The notes under the pieces: model-generated
Database searches by the model: none
Seen by the model: only the letters and a program-made list of their open reading frames with translations
What the model was told of the DNA's origin: nothing
Program-made: the position numbers and the translations under genes
Origin: Herbinix hemicellulosilytica
GTDB lineage: Bacteria; Bacillota; Clostridia; Lachnospirales; Lachnospiraceae
Direction of reading: 5' to 3'
Length of the DNA: 64,000 bases
Assembly: GCF_002904165.1 (NCBI RefSeq)
Contig: NZ_CVTD020000024.1
Span: forward strand, 96,001 to 160,000
Shown: positions 1-8,562 of the stretch, piece by piece
Numbering within the stretch: position 1 is the stretch's first letter
Layout of the letters: every line of letters begins with the position of its first letter

Positions 1-123
1 CAACATTCGATATTGGATGTATTTGGTGCAATAATTTTGAGTTTAATCATGTATGCCGCCGTTTATATCCCTGCCTGGAGCAGGAGGTCAAAAGAAGCAG
101 ACCACGAGTTATCTAATATTTGA
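1..123 (+). CDS. PAP2-family membrane phosphatase, C-terminal end (partial)
   Basis: An open frame enters from the left edge and stops at TGA 121-123, leaving 40 residues. The fragment begins with a QHSILDV motif followed by a hydrophobic stretch and a short charged tail. The HS..D arrangement resembles the third conserved motif of PAP2 acid phosphatases (phosphatidic acid or undecaprenyl-pyrophosphate phosphatases), in which the His is catalytic and the following helix spans the membrane. Most of the protein lies outside the window, so the family call rests on this motif alone. A hairpin terminator follows at 184-248. Confidence 0.5.
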   Translation, partial: QHSILDVFGAIILSLIMYAAVYIPAWSRRSKEADHELSNI

Positions 124-183
124 TATAATTTTATCGGCTTGAATTAGTGAACTCTTTCATAAAATAACAATATAATTTAATTT

Positions 184-248
184 AAAAGTTGTCGGTCATC
201 AAGGCACAGAAGCTTGTGCTTTTGTGCATGATGATACCGGCAACTTTT
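184..248. terminator. Bidirectional terminator hairpin
   Basis: AAAAGTTGTCGG at 184-195 pairs with CCGGCAACTTTT at 237-248. An inner GCACA/TGTGC stem adds to it. It lies between a gene on + that ends at 123 and a gene on - that ends at 278, so it can end both. Confidence 0.7.
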
Positions 249-277
249 ACTCTAATAGATAAAGGTTTATTTACGAT

Positions 278-1294
278 CTAATTAAATCCGTATATCTTCC
301 TTGCTATAGAATATCCCACTTCCACAACTCTCTGCCCAAATCTTCCCGGCAAATTCATTGATCGGCCAAGAATTTGGGATTTAATCTTTTTATAAAGCCA
401 TTTGTCATAACTCTTCAGATATTCCCATAAAGCTTCCTTCTTAGCCAGACTTTCATTACTGCCTTCTTTAATCAAAAATACCGAGCAGATTGCCATCATC
501 ATGGACAGATATTTTATCATATAATTCCTGAGCTTTTTGCTTTTTATCTGCATAAGATTGTGAGATTCTATCATAATTTTTGTTACTTTGAGCTGTTGGT
601 CGATTCTTTTAATCATTATCTTCTCATTGACCGACTGATCTTCTCTGCCAATAAAATAACGATACAGGTTTACATCCAGATAATACATGGTTTTTACATA
701 AGGAAGAGGCTGATATACGAATATGTTATCCACATAAAAAGTATGTTTTGGCAGCTTCAATCCACATTCCTTTAATAACTTAGTCCTGTATATGGTGGAA
801 TGCATAAGGATGTTTTGACTTTGCCTAAAGTGCATTATATCGTCCCAAGTAAATATCTGTTTTTTCGGTAACGCCCAGTTATAGTTAATTATCTTTTTTC
901 TTTTGGCCCCGACTTTTTCATATACATAGTTTGTTATAAATAAATCCGGGCTATTGCCGTCGGCAATCAGTTCCGATAAGGTATCCAAAACCTGCTTTAG
1001 TGCCTCTTCGTTTACCCAGTCGTCGCTGTCAAGCACTTTGAAATACAAACCGGTTGCATTGGCTAGACCCGTATTTACAGCTTCCCCATGGCCTCCGTTT
1101 TCCTGGCTTATTACACGGACTATGTCGGGGTATTTTTCCTGATATTCCAGGGCAATTTTTTCAGTGTCATCCGTGGAACCGTCATTTACAATAATGATTT
1201 CCATACAGTCCCCGCCGGATAACAGAGAGTCGATGGCACGCCTCATATAAGCTGCCGAATTATAGCAGGGCACTGCTGCAGTCAAAAGTTTCAT
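278..1294 (-). CDS. Family 2 glycosyltransferase
   Basis: A 338-residue GT-A fold glycosyltransferase, expected to move a sugar from a nucleotide-sugar donor to a surface polysaccharide or glycolipid on the inner face of the membrane. The N-terminus has the typical family 2 signature (AVPCYNSAAYMRRAIDSLL, then IIIVNDGSTDDT) and the metal-binding DSDD motif near residue 90. The C-terminal third is helical and Lys-rich, with no clear membrane span, so this is not a polyprenyl-linked integral enzyme. AGGAGG lies about 10 bases before the ATG. The gene follows the M29 peptidase stop by 15 bases, so both are probably on one transcript. The acceptor sugar cannot be read from the sequence. Confidence 0.85.
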   Translation of the reverse strand: MKLLTAAVPCYNSAAYMRRAIDSLLSGGDCMEIIIVNDGSTDDTEKIALEYQEKYPDIVRVISQENGGHGEAVNTGLANATGLYFKVLDSDDWVNEEALKQVLDTLSELIADGNSPDLFITNYVYEKVGAKRKKIINYNWALPKKQIFTWDDIMHFRQSQNILMHSTIYRTKLLKECGLKLPKHTFYVDNIFVYQPLPYVKTMYYLDVNLYRYFIGREDQSVNEKIMIKRIDQQLKVTKIMIESHNLMQIKSKKLRNYMIKYLSMMMAICSVFLIKEGSNESLAKKEALWEYLKSYDKWLYKKIKSQILGRSMNLPGRFGQRVVEVGYSIARKIYGFN

Positions 1295-1309
1295 CCTTAC
1301 TTATCCTCC

Positions 1310-2428
1310 TTAAATCAAATTCTCGGGATTTAAGCACTCCAATTCCTTAACGACAAATCTTCCGTCCTTACGAATCAAAACATCGTCAAAGTAAATTTCT
1401 CCCCCGCCATACTCCGGTGTCTGGATACATACCAGATCCCAATGGATTGCAGATTTATTTCCGTTTGGAGCTTCATCCTCATAGCAGTTGCCCGGTGTAA
1501 AGTGGAAGGATCCCATGATCTTTTCGTCAAAGAGTGTATCTTTCATCGGCTTGATAATATAAGGGTTTACACCTATTGCAAATTCTCCGATATAGCGGGC
1601 ACCTTCGTCGGTGTTTAATACCTTGTTAATTCTTTCTGTATCATTGGCGGTAGCTTCCACAATCTTACCGTTTTCAAAGCGGAAAGATATATTTTCGAAT
1701 GTAAAGCCCTGGAATACAGCAGGTGTATTATAGGTTAAAACACCGTTTACGCTTTCTCTTACGGGAGCGGTATAAACTTCCCCGTCAGGAATATTTCTGT
1801 GCCCTGAACAAGGAATTGCAGGTATGCCTTTTATAGAAAAGGTCAAATCTGTTCCCGGCCCTACTATACGGACTTTATCGGTACGCTGCATATAGTCAAC
1901 CAGGTTTTTCATGGCCCTTTCCATCTTGCTGTAGTCAAGATTGCATACTTTAAAATAGAAATCTTCAAATGCCTCCTGGCTCATGTTAGCAAGCTGGGCC
2001 ATAGATGCGTTAGGATAACGAAGAACCACCCATCTGGTCTTCCTTACGCGGACATTATGATGCACCGGTGTTTGATAATATGTTTCATATAAACTCATTT
2101 TATCTGCAGGTACATCTGCATTTTCTGAAACATTGTCACTTCCTCTTACAGCAACATAACAGTCCATTTGCTCCATTTCGGAAGCATCAATTTGTGCCAT
2201 TAAAGCCATTTGTTCTTCGGTACAGTTAAGAAGAACTTCTCTTAAAAGTCTCGGGCTGGTATAGTGTACAAAAGGTACACCTCCCGCCTTATAAACTTCT
2301 TTAACAAGTTGTCTTGCCAAATCTTCCGTAGACTGTCCGATATAATGAATATATACTTTATCACCTTCTTTTACAGCCATTGAATAATTTACAAGATTGC
2401 TTGCAAGTGTTTTAATTCTTTCATCCAT
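1310..2428 (-). CDS. M29-family metallo-aminopeptidase (AmpS/PepS type)
   Basis: A 372-residue cytosolic aminopeptidase of the thermophilic M29 family, which releases N-terminal residues from peptides with a two-metal site. The expected ligands can be seen: Glu217 in DGEVYTAP, Glu282 in GEFAIGVNP, His309 in GSFHFTPG, and His329 and Asp331 in AIHWDLV. Length is slightly short of the usual 400-410, with the N-terminal domain compact. It is followed by the glycosyltransferase after 15 bases. The start ATG at 2428 has an AGGAG-type site upstream. The catalytic set looks complete, so an active enzyme in peptide turnover is likely. Confidence 0.9.
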   Translation of the reverse strand: MDERIKTLASNLVNYSMAVKEGDKVYIHYIGQSTEDLARQLVKEVYKAGGVPFVHYTSPRLLREVLLNCTEEQMALMAQIDASEMEQMDCYVAVRGSDNVSENADVPADKMSLYETYYQTPVHHNVRVRKTRWVVLRYPNASMAQLANMSQEAFEDFYFKVCNLDYSKMERAMKNLVDYMQRTDKVRIVGPGTDLTFSIKGIPAIPCSGHRNIPDGEVYTAPVRESVNGVLTYNTPAVFQGFTFENISFRFENGKIVEATANDTERINKVLNTDEGARYIGEFAIGVNPYIIKPMKDTLFDEKIMGSFHFTPGNCYEDEAPNGNKSAIHWDLVCIQTPEYGGGEIYFDDVLIRKDGRFVVKELECLNPENLI

Positions 2429-2494
2429 ATATGTCGTCTCCTTTTCCTTTCTTTAATATATTATTTTGTATTTGCTTTATTTTAATAAGGCAGG

Positions 2495-5068
2495 TTATTC
2501 CAGATAGGAAATAAATACATTACCCGCCTTTTCAAATAATTCACTGCCTGACTGTAAAGGCATTCTAACGGTTTTTCCCTGCTTGGGGTCAATAACATAG
2601 ATATTTAAAGAATCATATCCGTATATCAAAACGGCTTCGCTGTAACCGGTCATGGCAATAACCGGCCTTCCTTTGGATACATAATATAACGCCTGATCCA
2701 ATGATATGCCTGTAAGGCGTATCGGAACTTTATCTGTATATTTACTTAGGATTTCATAAGCGGAAATCCTTCTTGTATCTAAATTTTCATTGTCAATATT
2801 TTTACCAAGGTAACGGGCCAATATCTTTATACAGCTTTCCACGGTATTCTGATCTGCGGGAATATTCAGGCTTTCTACCTGTGACAATACCGACTTATTT
2901 GCCTTCACACCCCGCTCCCAGACAAGATGATTTACGCTTGAAAGAACTACTCCGGCCCCCTCATCGGCCGCTATAATGGCATCCGCTGCCTCATCGTATG
3001 CCTCCTGTAATTCTCCCATAATAAAGGCATAAAACTTCATTTGGTCTTTCTTTTCTTCTTCATCTTTGCCGGAATTTCTAATATCCTTAGGCAGCCTTAC
3101 AGTGGGGTCTTCCGAAATTATTGTATTTACGGTCGTTACCGTTTCCGGAAGTTTATCCATTGTAAAACCTGAAGGAAGCTGTATATAATACTCAGTTAAG
3201 GCTTCCTCGGAAATCCTCGGTACCACTTTAATAAAAGGAGTGCTTTCAACACTTTGATTCATGATATAATCATCGGATACATTCAGATATATATTTTGCC
3301 CTCCGATTGTCTCTTTCTGTGCCCGGTAAAGGCTGATTATGTTATCTTTAACCTCAACTCCGGTAATATAATACCCATCCTTGTAATATGTTTTTAGTAC
3401 CTCTTTTTGGGTGGTACAAATTTCAATTCCTGTCATCGGTACGATGACAGTACCGTCAATTAAGGTTGTAATCTCATCTTCAGGCACAAAACCGTATATC
3501 AGATTAGAATCTATCTTATCCAATAAAATTATTTTATATCCTTGGCGGGATTCAATAGTTTGAATTTCACCGGTTTCAATATCCATAATTTTTATATCCT
3601 TTGTCTTACCCGGCCCTTCTGCTTCCTGCCATACAACATAGCCTTCCTTATAAAAGGTCAGCACATGATCTTTATCTACGTTTTCAGCCAAGACTGTAAG
3701 ATGTCTTGTTATAAGATCGTATGCGTAAATGCTGTCGTATAAATGGAAATAGAAAACATCCATTGAGTTTACATAAGCAAACTCTCCCATATTTTCTTTT
3801 AACTTCTGATAAGGCTCGTCCACAGGTATATATACTTTTTCTTCTATCCTCCGGTCAGCTCTTATAAACTCATACAAAACAACGGCTACTCTTCCTTCGT
3901 ACTGACCCCTGTTCATATAACCGTAAACCATAAAATTAACATTGCCTTCAGGGTCAATATTTAGAATCCGGATATCATGCTGATCAAAAATATCCCTTAT
4001 ATAATCCGTATTCTCCTGCCGGAATGAAAATACCCTGACAATTTGATTTATTTCCAGGTCATAATACCACAGCTCCCTGTTTCTTACAAAAGCAACTTTC
4101 TTTTTATCGTCGCTTACCATGTAAGGAATATCCGTATCGGATGTAATTCCCAATTTAAGCTGGCTTACAGATGTGCTGGCAAGCTTTATGTCAAAGAAGG
4201 CTTCCATGCGCCGCTCATAATTTAATAAATACATCCGGCTGGGCGTATATCTTATCCTGTAATATTCCTTCACCTTATAAAACTCAGGAACACCTGATAC
4301 TTCAGATTTGACCACATACTCCAGTACAAAGGATGCAATATCCGAATAATTCTCTACGACGGTAGGAATTACTTCCGTTATAAATTCCGGATTTAAATTG
4401 CCCCATGTAATTAAATCAAAACCGGAATGAATATTTACATTAGCCAAAGTTGTATTATCCTTTTTCCTGTCCGGTTCTAGATATATGGCATATTCCTCGG
4501 CCTTACTTTTGTCCTTTATAGCTTCATGAAATTCCATTACAAAATTAACTTTTTGAGCCAGATTTGCACCGTCGTATTTTTTTATCCTGTTATAGAAATA
4601 TATCTTTCTGCTTTCACTGGTGATTAAGGTTATTTTAACAGCATATTCCTTATCGTTTTCAAGCTCGCTTCCAATCCTGATTTTAGCAGTCTTAAGGTTA
4701 TTTTCTTCATCGAAAACACTAACCGAGCCTTTTTCAATCAGCTCGTTTCCGACAAACTCCCGAACCTCAAAATTGAGTTTTTTTATTTCATAAGCTTTTT
4801 CGTCTATAATTACTTCAAATGTACCATCGGCTCCTATAGGTGTAAGCGCTTCTCTTACAGTATTAGCATTCAAATTGCTGCTGTATCCATGCAGACGGTT
4901 AACAATAACCCCTTCGGTCCTTAATGTAATCAATGGGAAAGTGGTTTCTTCCATAATAGTAGTATTATCGAAATCAAATACCACTTCCTTAATATCCTTA
5001 CTAAAATAATAAAGTGAAACGATAAATACCCCTATTAAAATTAGAATGCGATAAATCTGCTTTAACAA
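2495..5068 (-). CDS. Large membrane-anchored extracytoplasmic protein with a C39-like C-terminal domain
   Basis: An 857-residue protein I cannot assign to a named function. Residues 5-23 form one transmembrane anchor, so the rest is probably outside the cell. The middle (about 300-560) alternates short beta-strand blocks such as KKVAFVRNRELWYYDLEINQ, which looks like a beta-propeller. The C-terminal 80 residues (GRPVIAMTGY... LIYGYD... IYVIDPKQG) look like a C39-type cysteine-peptidase fold, but I see no catalytic Cys in a convincing place, so it may be a non-catalytic relative. The start is TTG at 5068 behind GGGGAAAGGA. It is divergent from the repeat protein at 5333. Confidence 0.6.
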   Translation of the reverse strand: MLKQIYRILILIGVFIVSLYYFSKDIKEVVFDFDNTTIMEETTFPLITLRTEGVIVNRLHGYSSNLNANTVREALTPIGADGTFEVIIDEKAYEIKKLNFEVREFVGNELIEKGSVSVFDEENNLKTAKIRIGSELENDKEYAVKITLITSESRKIYFYNRIKKYDGANLAQKVNFVMEFHEAIKDKSKAEEYAIYLEPDRKKDNTTLANVNIHSGFDLITWGNLNPEFITEVIPTVVENYSDIASFVLEYVVKSEVSGVPEFYKVKEYYRIRYTPSRMYLLNYERRMEAFFDIKLASTSVSQLKLGITSDTDIPYMVSDDKKKVAFVRNRELWYYDLEINQIVRVFSFRQENTDYIRDIFDQHDIRILNIDPEGNVNFMVYGYMNRGQYEGRVAVVLYEFIRADRRIEEKVYIPVDEPYQKLKENMGEFAYVNSMDVFYFHLYDSIYAYDLITRHLTVLAENVDKDHVLTFYKEGYVVWQEAEGPGKTKDIKIMDIETGEIQTIESRQGYKIILLDKIDSNLIYGFVPEDEITTLIDGTVIVPMTGIEICTTQKEVLKTYYKDGYYITGVEVKDNIISLYRAQKETIGGQNIYLNVSDDYIMNQSVESTPFIKVVPRISEEALTEYYIQLPSGFTMDKLPETVTTVNTIISEDPTVRLPKDIRNSGKDEEEKKDQMKFYAFIMGELQEAYDEAADAIIAADEGAGVVLSSVNHLVWERGVKANKSVLSQVESLNIPADQNTVESCIKILARYLGKNIDNENLDTRRISAYEILSKYTDKVPIRLTGISLDQALYYVSKGRPVIAMTGYSEAVLIYGYDSLNIYVIDPKQGKTVRMPLQSGSELFEKAGNVFISYLE

Positions 5069-5332
5069 TTAAAATTTCCTTTCCCCATTTGATTTTAATT
5101 AAAATAAATATATGTACGGCTTTATACACAAGCCTTAATGTAATTATTGGTACTAAAAATACCATAACTTTCATAAATCATTTTGCCTGTAAAGTATATT
5201 ATAGCACAATAAAATTTTATTTGATAGAACCCTTCAAACACTTTTCATAAATTTATATCTATTATTATTTGCAAACTTCACAATCAATTATGGACTGCAT
5301 ATATTATTAATAAAAAGTTTAGGAGCACATAG

Positions 5333-6568
5333 ATGCAAAATTTTTCTTATATGCATAAATCGGATGGTGATATAAAAAACGACCGAATAAATGAAGAAAA
5401 AACACAGGAAAAAAGTGTGTCCATACCCCGTCTTGATACAAATCCTGATGCAAAAAGCATAACCGTATCGGACAATGCAAATAGATGGCAAAACAGTAAT
5501 AATTCCCCAAGTCCCAAAACTCTTTCGGCCGGCACGAATCAAGCCAACACCGAAAACACCGATCGTACCGATCACCGTACCGGTATGCCTTCCGACGGTA
5601 CCTTGCCCCGCACCGGTACTCCCATGGACGGCTCTACTCCTCGTACCGGTATGCCTTCTGACGATACCTTACCTCGTACCGGTACTCCCATGAACGGCTC
5701 TACTCCTCGTACCGGTATGCCTTCTGACGATACCTTACCTCGTACCGGTACTCCCATGAACGGCCCTACTCCTCGTACCGGTATGCCCATGAACGGTACC
5801 TTGCCCCGCACCGGTACTCCCATGAACGGTACTACTCCTCGTACCGGTACTCCCATGAACGGCTCTACTCCTCGTACCGGTATGCCCATGAACGGTACCT
5901 TGCCCCGCACCGGTACTCCCATGAACGGTACTACTCCTCGTACCGGTATGCCCATGAACGGTACCTTGCCCCGCACCGGTACTCCCATGAACGGCTCTAC
6001 TCCTCGTACCGGTATGCCCATGAACGGTACCTTGCCTCGCACCGGTACTCCCATGAACGGCTCTACTCCACCTACTGGTATGCCTCAAAACAATATCAGC
6101 CCCGAAACTCCTAATATGCCTCAAAGTTATTTGCCGTACGGCTCTTTGAATTATGTACCTTTGCCTAAAGTAACTCCTTATAATACACCTATGGGAATTC
6201 CTCTTTATCCTCTTTACGGTTATGACAATTGCGAAGATCTGGACAGGGATTTGAATTACCTGAAGCAGCTTTATCCCAACACAGCCAAACGTATTCAAAA
6301 AGAAATTGATGAAGAGTGCGATAAACTTGAATACGACGGAAGTGTTATGTTTGATGAATACCCCGATAAAGTAACCTTAGAAAAGATTATAGATCGTGTT
6401 TATGAAAAAGTTAAAGACTTGGAAGAAGCTCCTCAGGTTGAAATTAATAGTTACTTCTATCCACCCAGAAATCGGCAGAATTTACTGAGAGATCTTGTAA
6501 CCATTATTCTGCTTAATGAAATTTTTAACAGAAGGCGCCGCTATCGCAGCAGAAGACGCTGGTTTTAA
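5333..6568 (+). CDS. Repeat-rich protein with Arg-rich tail, possible spore-coat protein
   Basis: A 411-residue protein in three parts. Residues 1-81 are polar and low-complexity. Residues 82-246 are fifteen 11-residue repeats of the form RTGTPMNGSTP. Residues 247-411 form a separate domain with Tyr/Pro-rich segments, an acidic helical core and a very basic end (NRRRRYRSRRRWF). No signal peptide or membrane span is present. Arg/Tyr-rich tails joined to Thr/Pro/Gly repeats are common among spore-coat and exosporium proteins, so a coat role is my inference. The ATG follows AGGAG by 7 bases. A hairpin terminator ends the gene at 6590-6622, so it is monocistronic. Confidence 0.65.
   Translation: MQNFSYMHKSDGDIKNDRINEEKTQEKSVSIPRLDTNPDAKSITVSDNANRWQNSNNSPSPKTLSAGTNQANTENTDRTDHRTGMPSDGTLPRTGTPMDGSTPRTGMPSDDTLPRTGTPMNGSTPRTGMPSDDTLPRTGTPMNGPTPRTGMPMNGTLPRTGTPMNGTTPRTGTPMNGSTPRTGMPMNGTLPRTGTPMNGTTPRTGMPMNGTLPRTGTPMNGSTPRTGMPMNGTLPRTGTPMNGSTPPTGMPQNNISPETPNMPQSYLPYGSLNYVPLPKVTPYNTPMGIPLYPLYGYDNCEDLDRDLNYLKQLYPNTAKRIQKEIDEECDKLEYDGSVMFDEYPDKVTLEKIIDRVYEKVKDLEEAPQVEINSYFYPPRNRQNLLRDLVTIILLNEIFNRRRRYRSRRRWF
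5576..6070 (+). repeat. Fifteen tandem 33-bp coding repeats
   Basis: Fifteen in-frame 33-base units encode RTG(M/T)P(M/S)(N/D)(G/D)xxP. Units mostly alternate between a RTGMP...TLP form and a RTGTP...STP/TTP form, giving a 66-base higher-order unit. Units 8 and 9 break the alternation. A sixteenth, degenerate unit (PTGMPQN) follows. Early units carry SDG or SDD, later ones MNG. Confidence 0.95.
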
Positions 6569-6589
6569 TCAACAAAATTGTAGCCTACC

Positions 6590-6622
6590 GGTCCCAGTTG
6601 CGATAGCGCTGGGTCCTTTTTT
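6590..6622 (+). terminator. Intrinsic terminator of the repeat protein gene
   Basis: GGTCCCAG (6590-6597) pairs with CTGGGTCC (6609-6616) with one mismatch and is followed by six T residues, 22 bases after the stop. Confidence 0.85.
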
Positions 6623-6731
6623 CAATAACGGCTTTGTTATTGGTAACTTCCCCCGAACATTATGAGACTATATTTAAGATTTATGTTGCATTAACTTCTG
6701 ACTGCTATCTCTCTTTTTTATAAGCACTGTG

Positions 6732-7538
6732 TTACCACCCGCTGTTTATTATAGGAGATGCCAGATAAACCTTTGTCTTTTTAGTATCTTCGTCATTTGA
6801 CATGGCAATTTGAATGTTGATTTTACATCCCGCCGATTCAATATATTCATCTAAAAGGCCCGTATACGCATATACGGTATAATTATCATCCTGCCAATAT
6901 TCAAGTGCGATTTCCCCCTTAAGTTCATTGACCAATTGACGGGCCATAGCCTCTTTACTTTCCTTAGTCATTAAACCGGATATATAGCCCTCATACTGCA
7001 CGGTAATTTGTTTCTTATCTATACCTAGTTTATTAAAAGCATTTTCAAGAAGTCTTTTGTACTTTTCCAGGCTTTGAATTGATTCCTTTATTTTCAGCCT
7101 TGCAATAACATAATGTTTCATTTTTACCGCCGAATCCACATCCTGTACCAGACTTACTACTTTCAGGGAAGTTGCAGCTTTCTTAGCCTGTTTTTCAAAT
7201 ACATATTCCGTCCTGTCATTATCTTTAATTATATCAATGTCTTTATCTATATTAAGCCCGATAACGTCGGCAATATATCTGATGATTTCCTTTTTATCGT
7301 TTTCACTGAGGAACTCATTCGGATGCTGAACTACAATTTCCAAACTGCATTCCATGTCTTCGGTACCGGTTATAACGAACGCCTCTGCTATCTGAAACCC
7401 TTTAAAAAATACTCTGTTTACGACAATCTGGGTTATTACCGCCAGCCATAAAACAGTTGCCGTATATAATGTAATTTTTGTTCTTTTTAAAGAAAAAATG
7501 CGCTTTATATTTTCTGATAACCGATGGGTTTTTTCCAA
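6732..7538 (-). CDS. YwmB-like protein (TATA-box-binding-like fold)
   Basis: A protein of about 268 residues with one N-terminal membrane segment (around residues 22-42) and an extracytoplasmic domain. The length, anchor and C-terminal YLASPIINSG match what I know of the YwmB family of Firmicutes, whose function is not settled. The GTG at 7547 lies inside the Shine-Dalgarno sequence GGAGGTG, so the usable start is TTG at 7538-7536, about 8 bases downstream. The same GGAGGT is the 3' arm of a strong hairpin (7546-7598) that also has a T-run, so expression probably depends on that structure. The gene is next to rpiB. Family assignment is by overall pattern and is moderate. Confidence 0.65.
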   Translation of the reverse strand: MEKTHRLSENIKRIFSLKRTKITLYTATVLWLAVITQIVVNRVFFKGFQIAEAFVITGTEDMECSLEIVVQHPNEFLSENDKKEIIRYIADVIGLNIDKDIDIIKDNDRTEYVFEKQAKKAATSLKVVSLVQDVDSAVKMKHYVIARLKIKESIQSLEKYKRLLENAFNKLGIDKKQITVQYEGYISGLMTKESKEAMARQLVNELKGEIALEYWQDDNYTVYAYTGLLDEYIESAGCKINIQIAMSNDEDTKKTKVYLASPIINSGW

Positions 7539-7545
7539 AAAAATC

Positions 7546-7598
7546 ACCTCCGCCTTCGGAATTTTTAACTAACTGTCAGTATTCCCAAAGACGGAGGT
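7546..7598 (-). terminator. Hairpin that is both terminator and Shine-Dalgarno trap
   Basis: On the minus strand ACCTCCGTCTTTGGGA (7598-7583) pairs over 16 positions, with three G-U pairs, with TTCCGAAGGCGGAGGT (7561-7546), and ATTTTTTTG follows at once. It has the form of an intrinsic terminator for the tsaC-ywlE-rpiB operon. Its 3' arm contains the ribosome site of the next gene. Confidence 0.8.
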
Positions 7599-7645
7599 AA
7601 ATATGCATTTTTTATAAAAAATTGCCTTATATAAATATTAAAATT

Positions 7646-8077
7646 TTATTCTTCTTCTAACATTTTAATTCTTCTTATATGCCGTTCCTGTCCGGAAAAT
7701 TCTGTATTCAAAAAGGTATCTACTATTTTTACCGCAAGTCCCGGGCCTACAACTCTTGCTCCCAGGGCAAGGACATTTGCATCGTTATGTAATCTTGTAG
7801 CCTCAGCACTGAAGCAATCATGGCACAGAGCCGCACGGATTCCTTTCATTTTGTTGGCGGCTATGGAAATTCCTATTCCTGTTCCGCATATTAATATACC
7901 CTTATCACATTCCTTGTTTTGTATTGCCTTACATACGGCTTTTGCATAAACCGGATAGTCACTTGAGTCTATCTTTCCGCATCCGAAATCTTTATATTCA
8001 ATACCTTTCTCTTCAAGATATTTTATAATTTCCATTTTTAACTCATATCCGGTATGGTCATTTCCGATAGCTATCAT
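7646..8077 (-). CDS. rpiB: Ribose-5-phosphate isomerase B
   Basis: A 143-residue RpiB/LacA-family isomerase that interconverts ribulose 5-phosphate and ribose 5-phosphate in the pentose phosphate pathway. Conserved features are the N-terminal IAIGNDHTGYELK, the active-site segment ILICGTGIGISIAANK with the catalytic Cys, and the NDANVLALGARVVG block. Length is normal. Its ATG overlaps the ywlE stop as ATGA, so the two are translationally coupled. The order sua5-ywlE-rpiB matches Bacillus subtilis ywlC-ywlE-ywlF, which supports all three calls. Confidence 0.93.
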   Translation of the reverse strand: MIAIGNDHTGYELKMEIIKYLEEKGIEYKDFGCGKIDSSDYPVYAKAVCKAIQNKECDKGILICGTGIGISIAANKMKGIRAALCHDCFSAEATRLHNDANVLALGARVVGPGLAVKIVDTFLNTEFSGQERHIRRIKMLEEE

Positions 8078-8544
8078 AATGTATCCTCCTTTTGATTTTG
8101 TTCGTTTATTTTATAGACAGTCTTTTTTACCAGTATGGCCAATTCTTTAAAGCACTCTTCATAATCTACAAGAGTGCCCCCATAGGGATCAACCACATCT
8201 CCCGTTTCACCGGCAAATTCCTTAATAGAATAAACATTTACCGCACCCGGATAGTTCTGCAGCACCTTTCTTTTCTGGTCCTGAGTCATAGTAAGTACCA
8301 ATGTATTTTCATCAATTTCCGATTCTTTTAGCCCCTTTGCCCTGTGGTTTACCAGTTCCAAATTATGATTTTTAAGCACAATTTCGGCTTTAGGATTTAT
8401 AGGCTCACCAAATAAAACAACCAGTCCTCTTGAAGATACTTTTATATCGCTGTCCCGATCCAAATTTCTGAAAATCGCTTCTGCCATTGGGCTTCTGCAG
8501 GTATTACCGGTACAGACAAAAATCACTTTTTTATATTTTGACAT
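8074..8544 (-). CDS. ywlE: Low-molecular-weight phosphatase, protein-arginine phosphatase type (YwlE)
   Basis: A 156-residue cytosolic phosphatase of the LMW-PTP fold. The CX5R loop is CTGNTCRS at residues 11-18. The Thr at the fifth loop position is what separates YwlE-type protein-arginine phosphatases from tyrosine phosphatases, which have Ile there. The general-acid Asp is in VVDPYGG near residue 117. In B. subtilis YwlE removes phosphate from arginines marked by McsB for ClpCP degradation. That mecA, a ClpC adaptor, lies nearby at 15320 fits the same system but is not proof. No mcsB is in the window. Confidence 0.85.
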   Translation of the reverse strand: MSKYKKVIFVCTGNTCRSPMAEAIFRNLDRDSDIKVSSRGLVVLFGEPINPKAEIVLKNHNLELVNHRAKGLKESEIDENTLVLTMTQDQKRKVLQNYPGAVNVYSIKEFAGETGDVVDPYGGTLVDYEECFKELAILVKKTVYKINEQNQKEDTL

Positions 8545-8562
8545 TCAATACCTCCTTAATTT

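Noticed and set aside
5576..6070. CRISPR array
   Set aside because: The units are contiguous 33-base coding repeats with no spacers, and no cas genes are present.
5572..6298. Long minus-strand open frames across the repeat array (160 and 187 codons)
   Set aside because: They arise because a 33-base repeat without stops is open in several frames. They have repeat-only sequence, no ribosome site and overlap a well-supported plus-strand gene.
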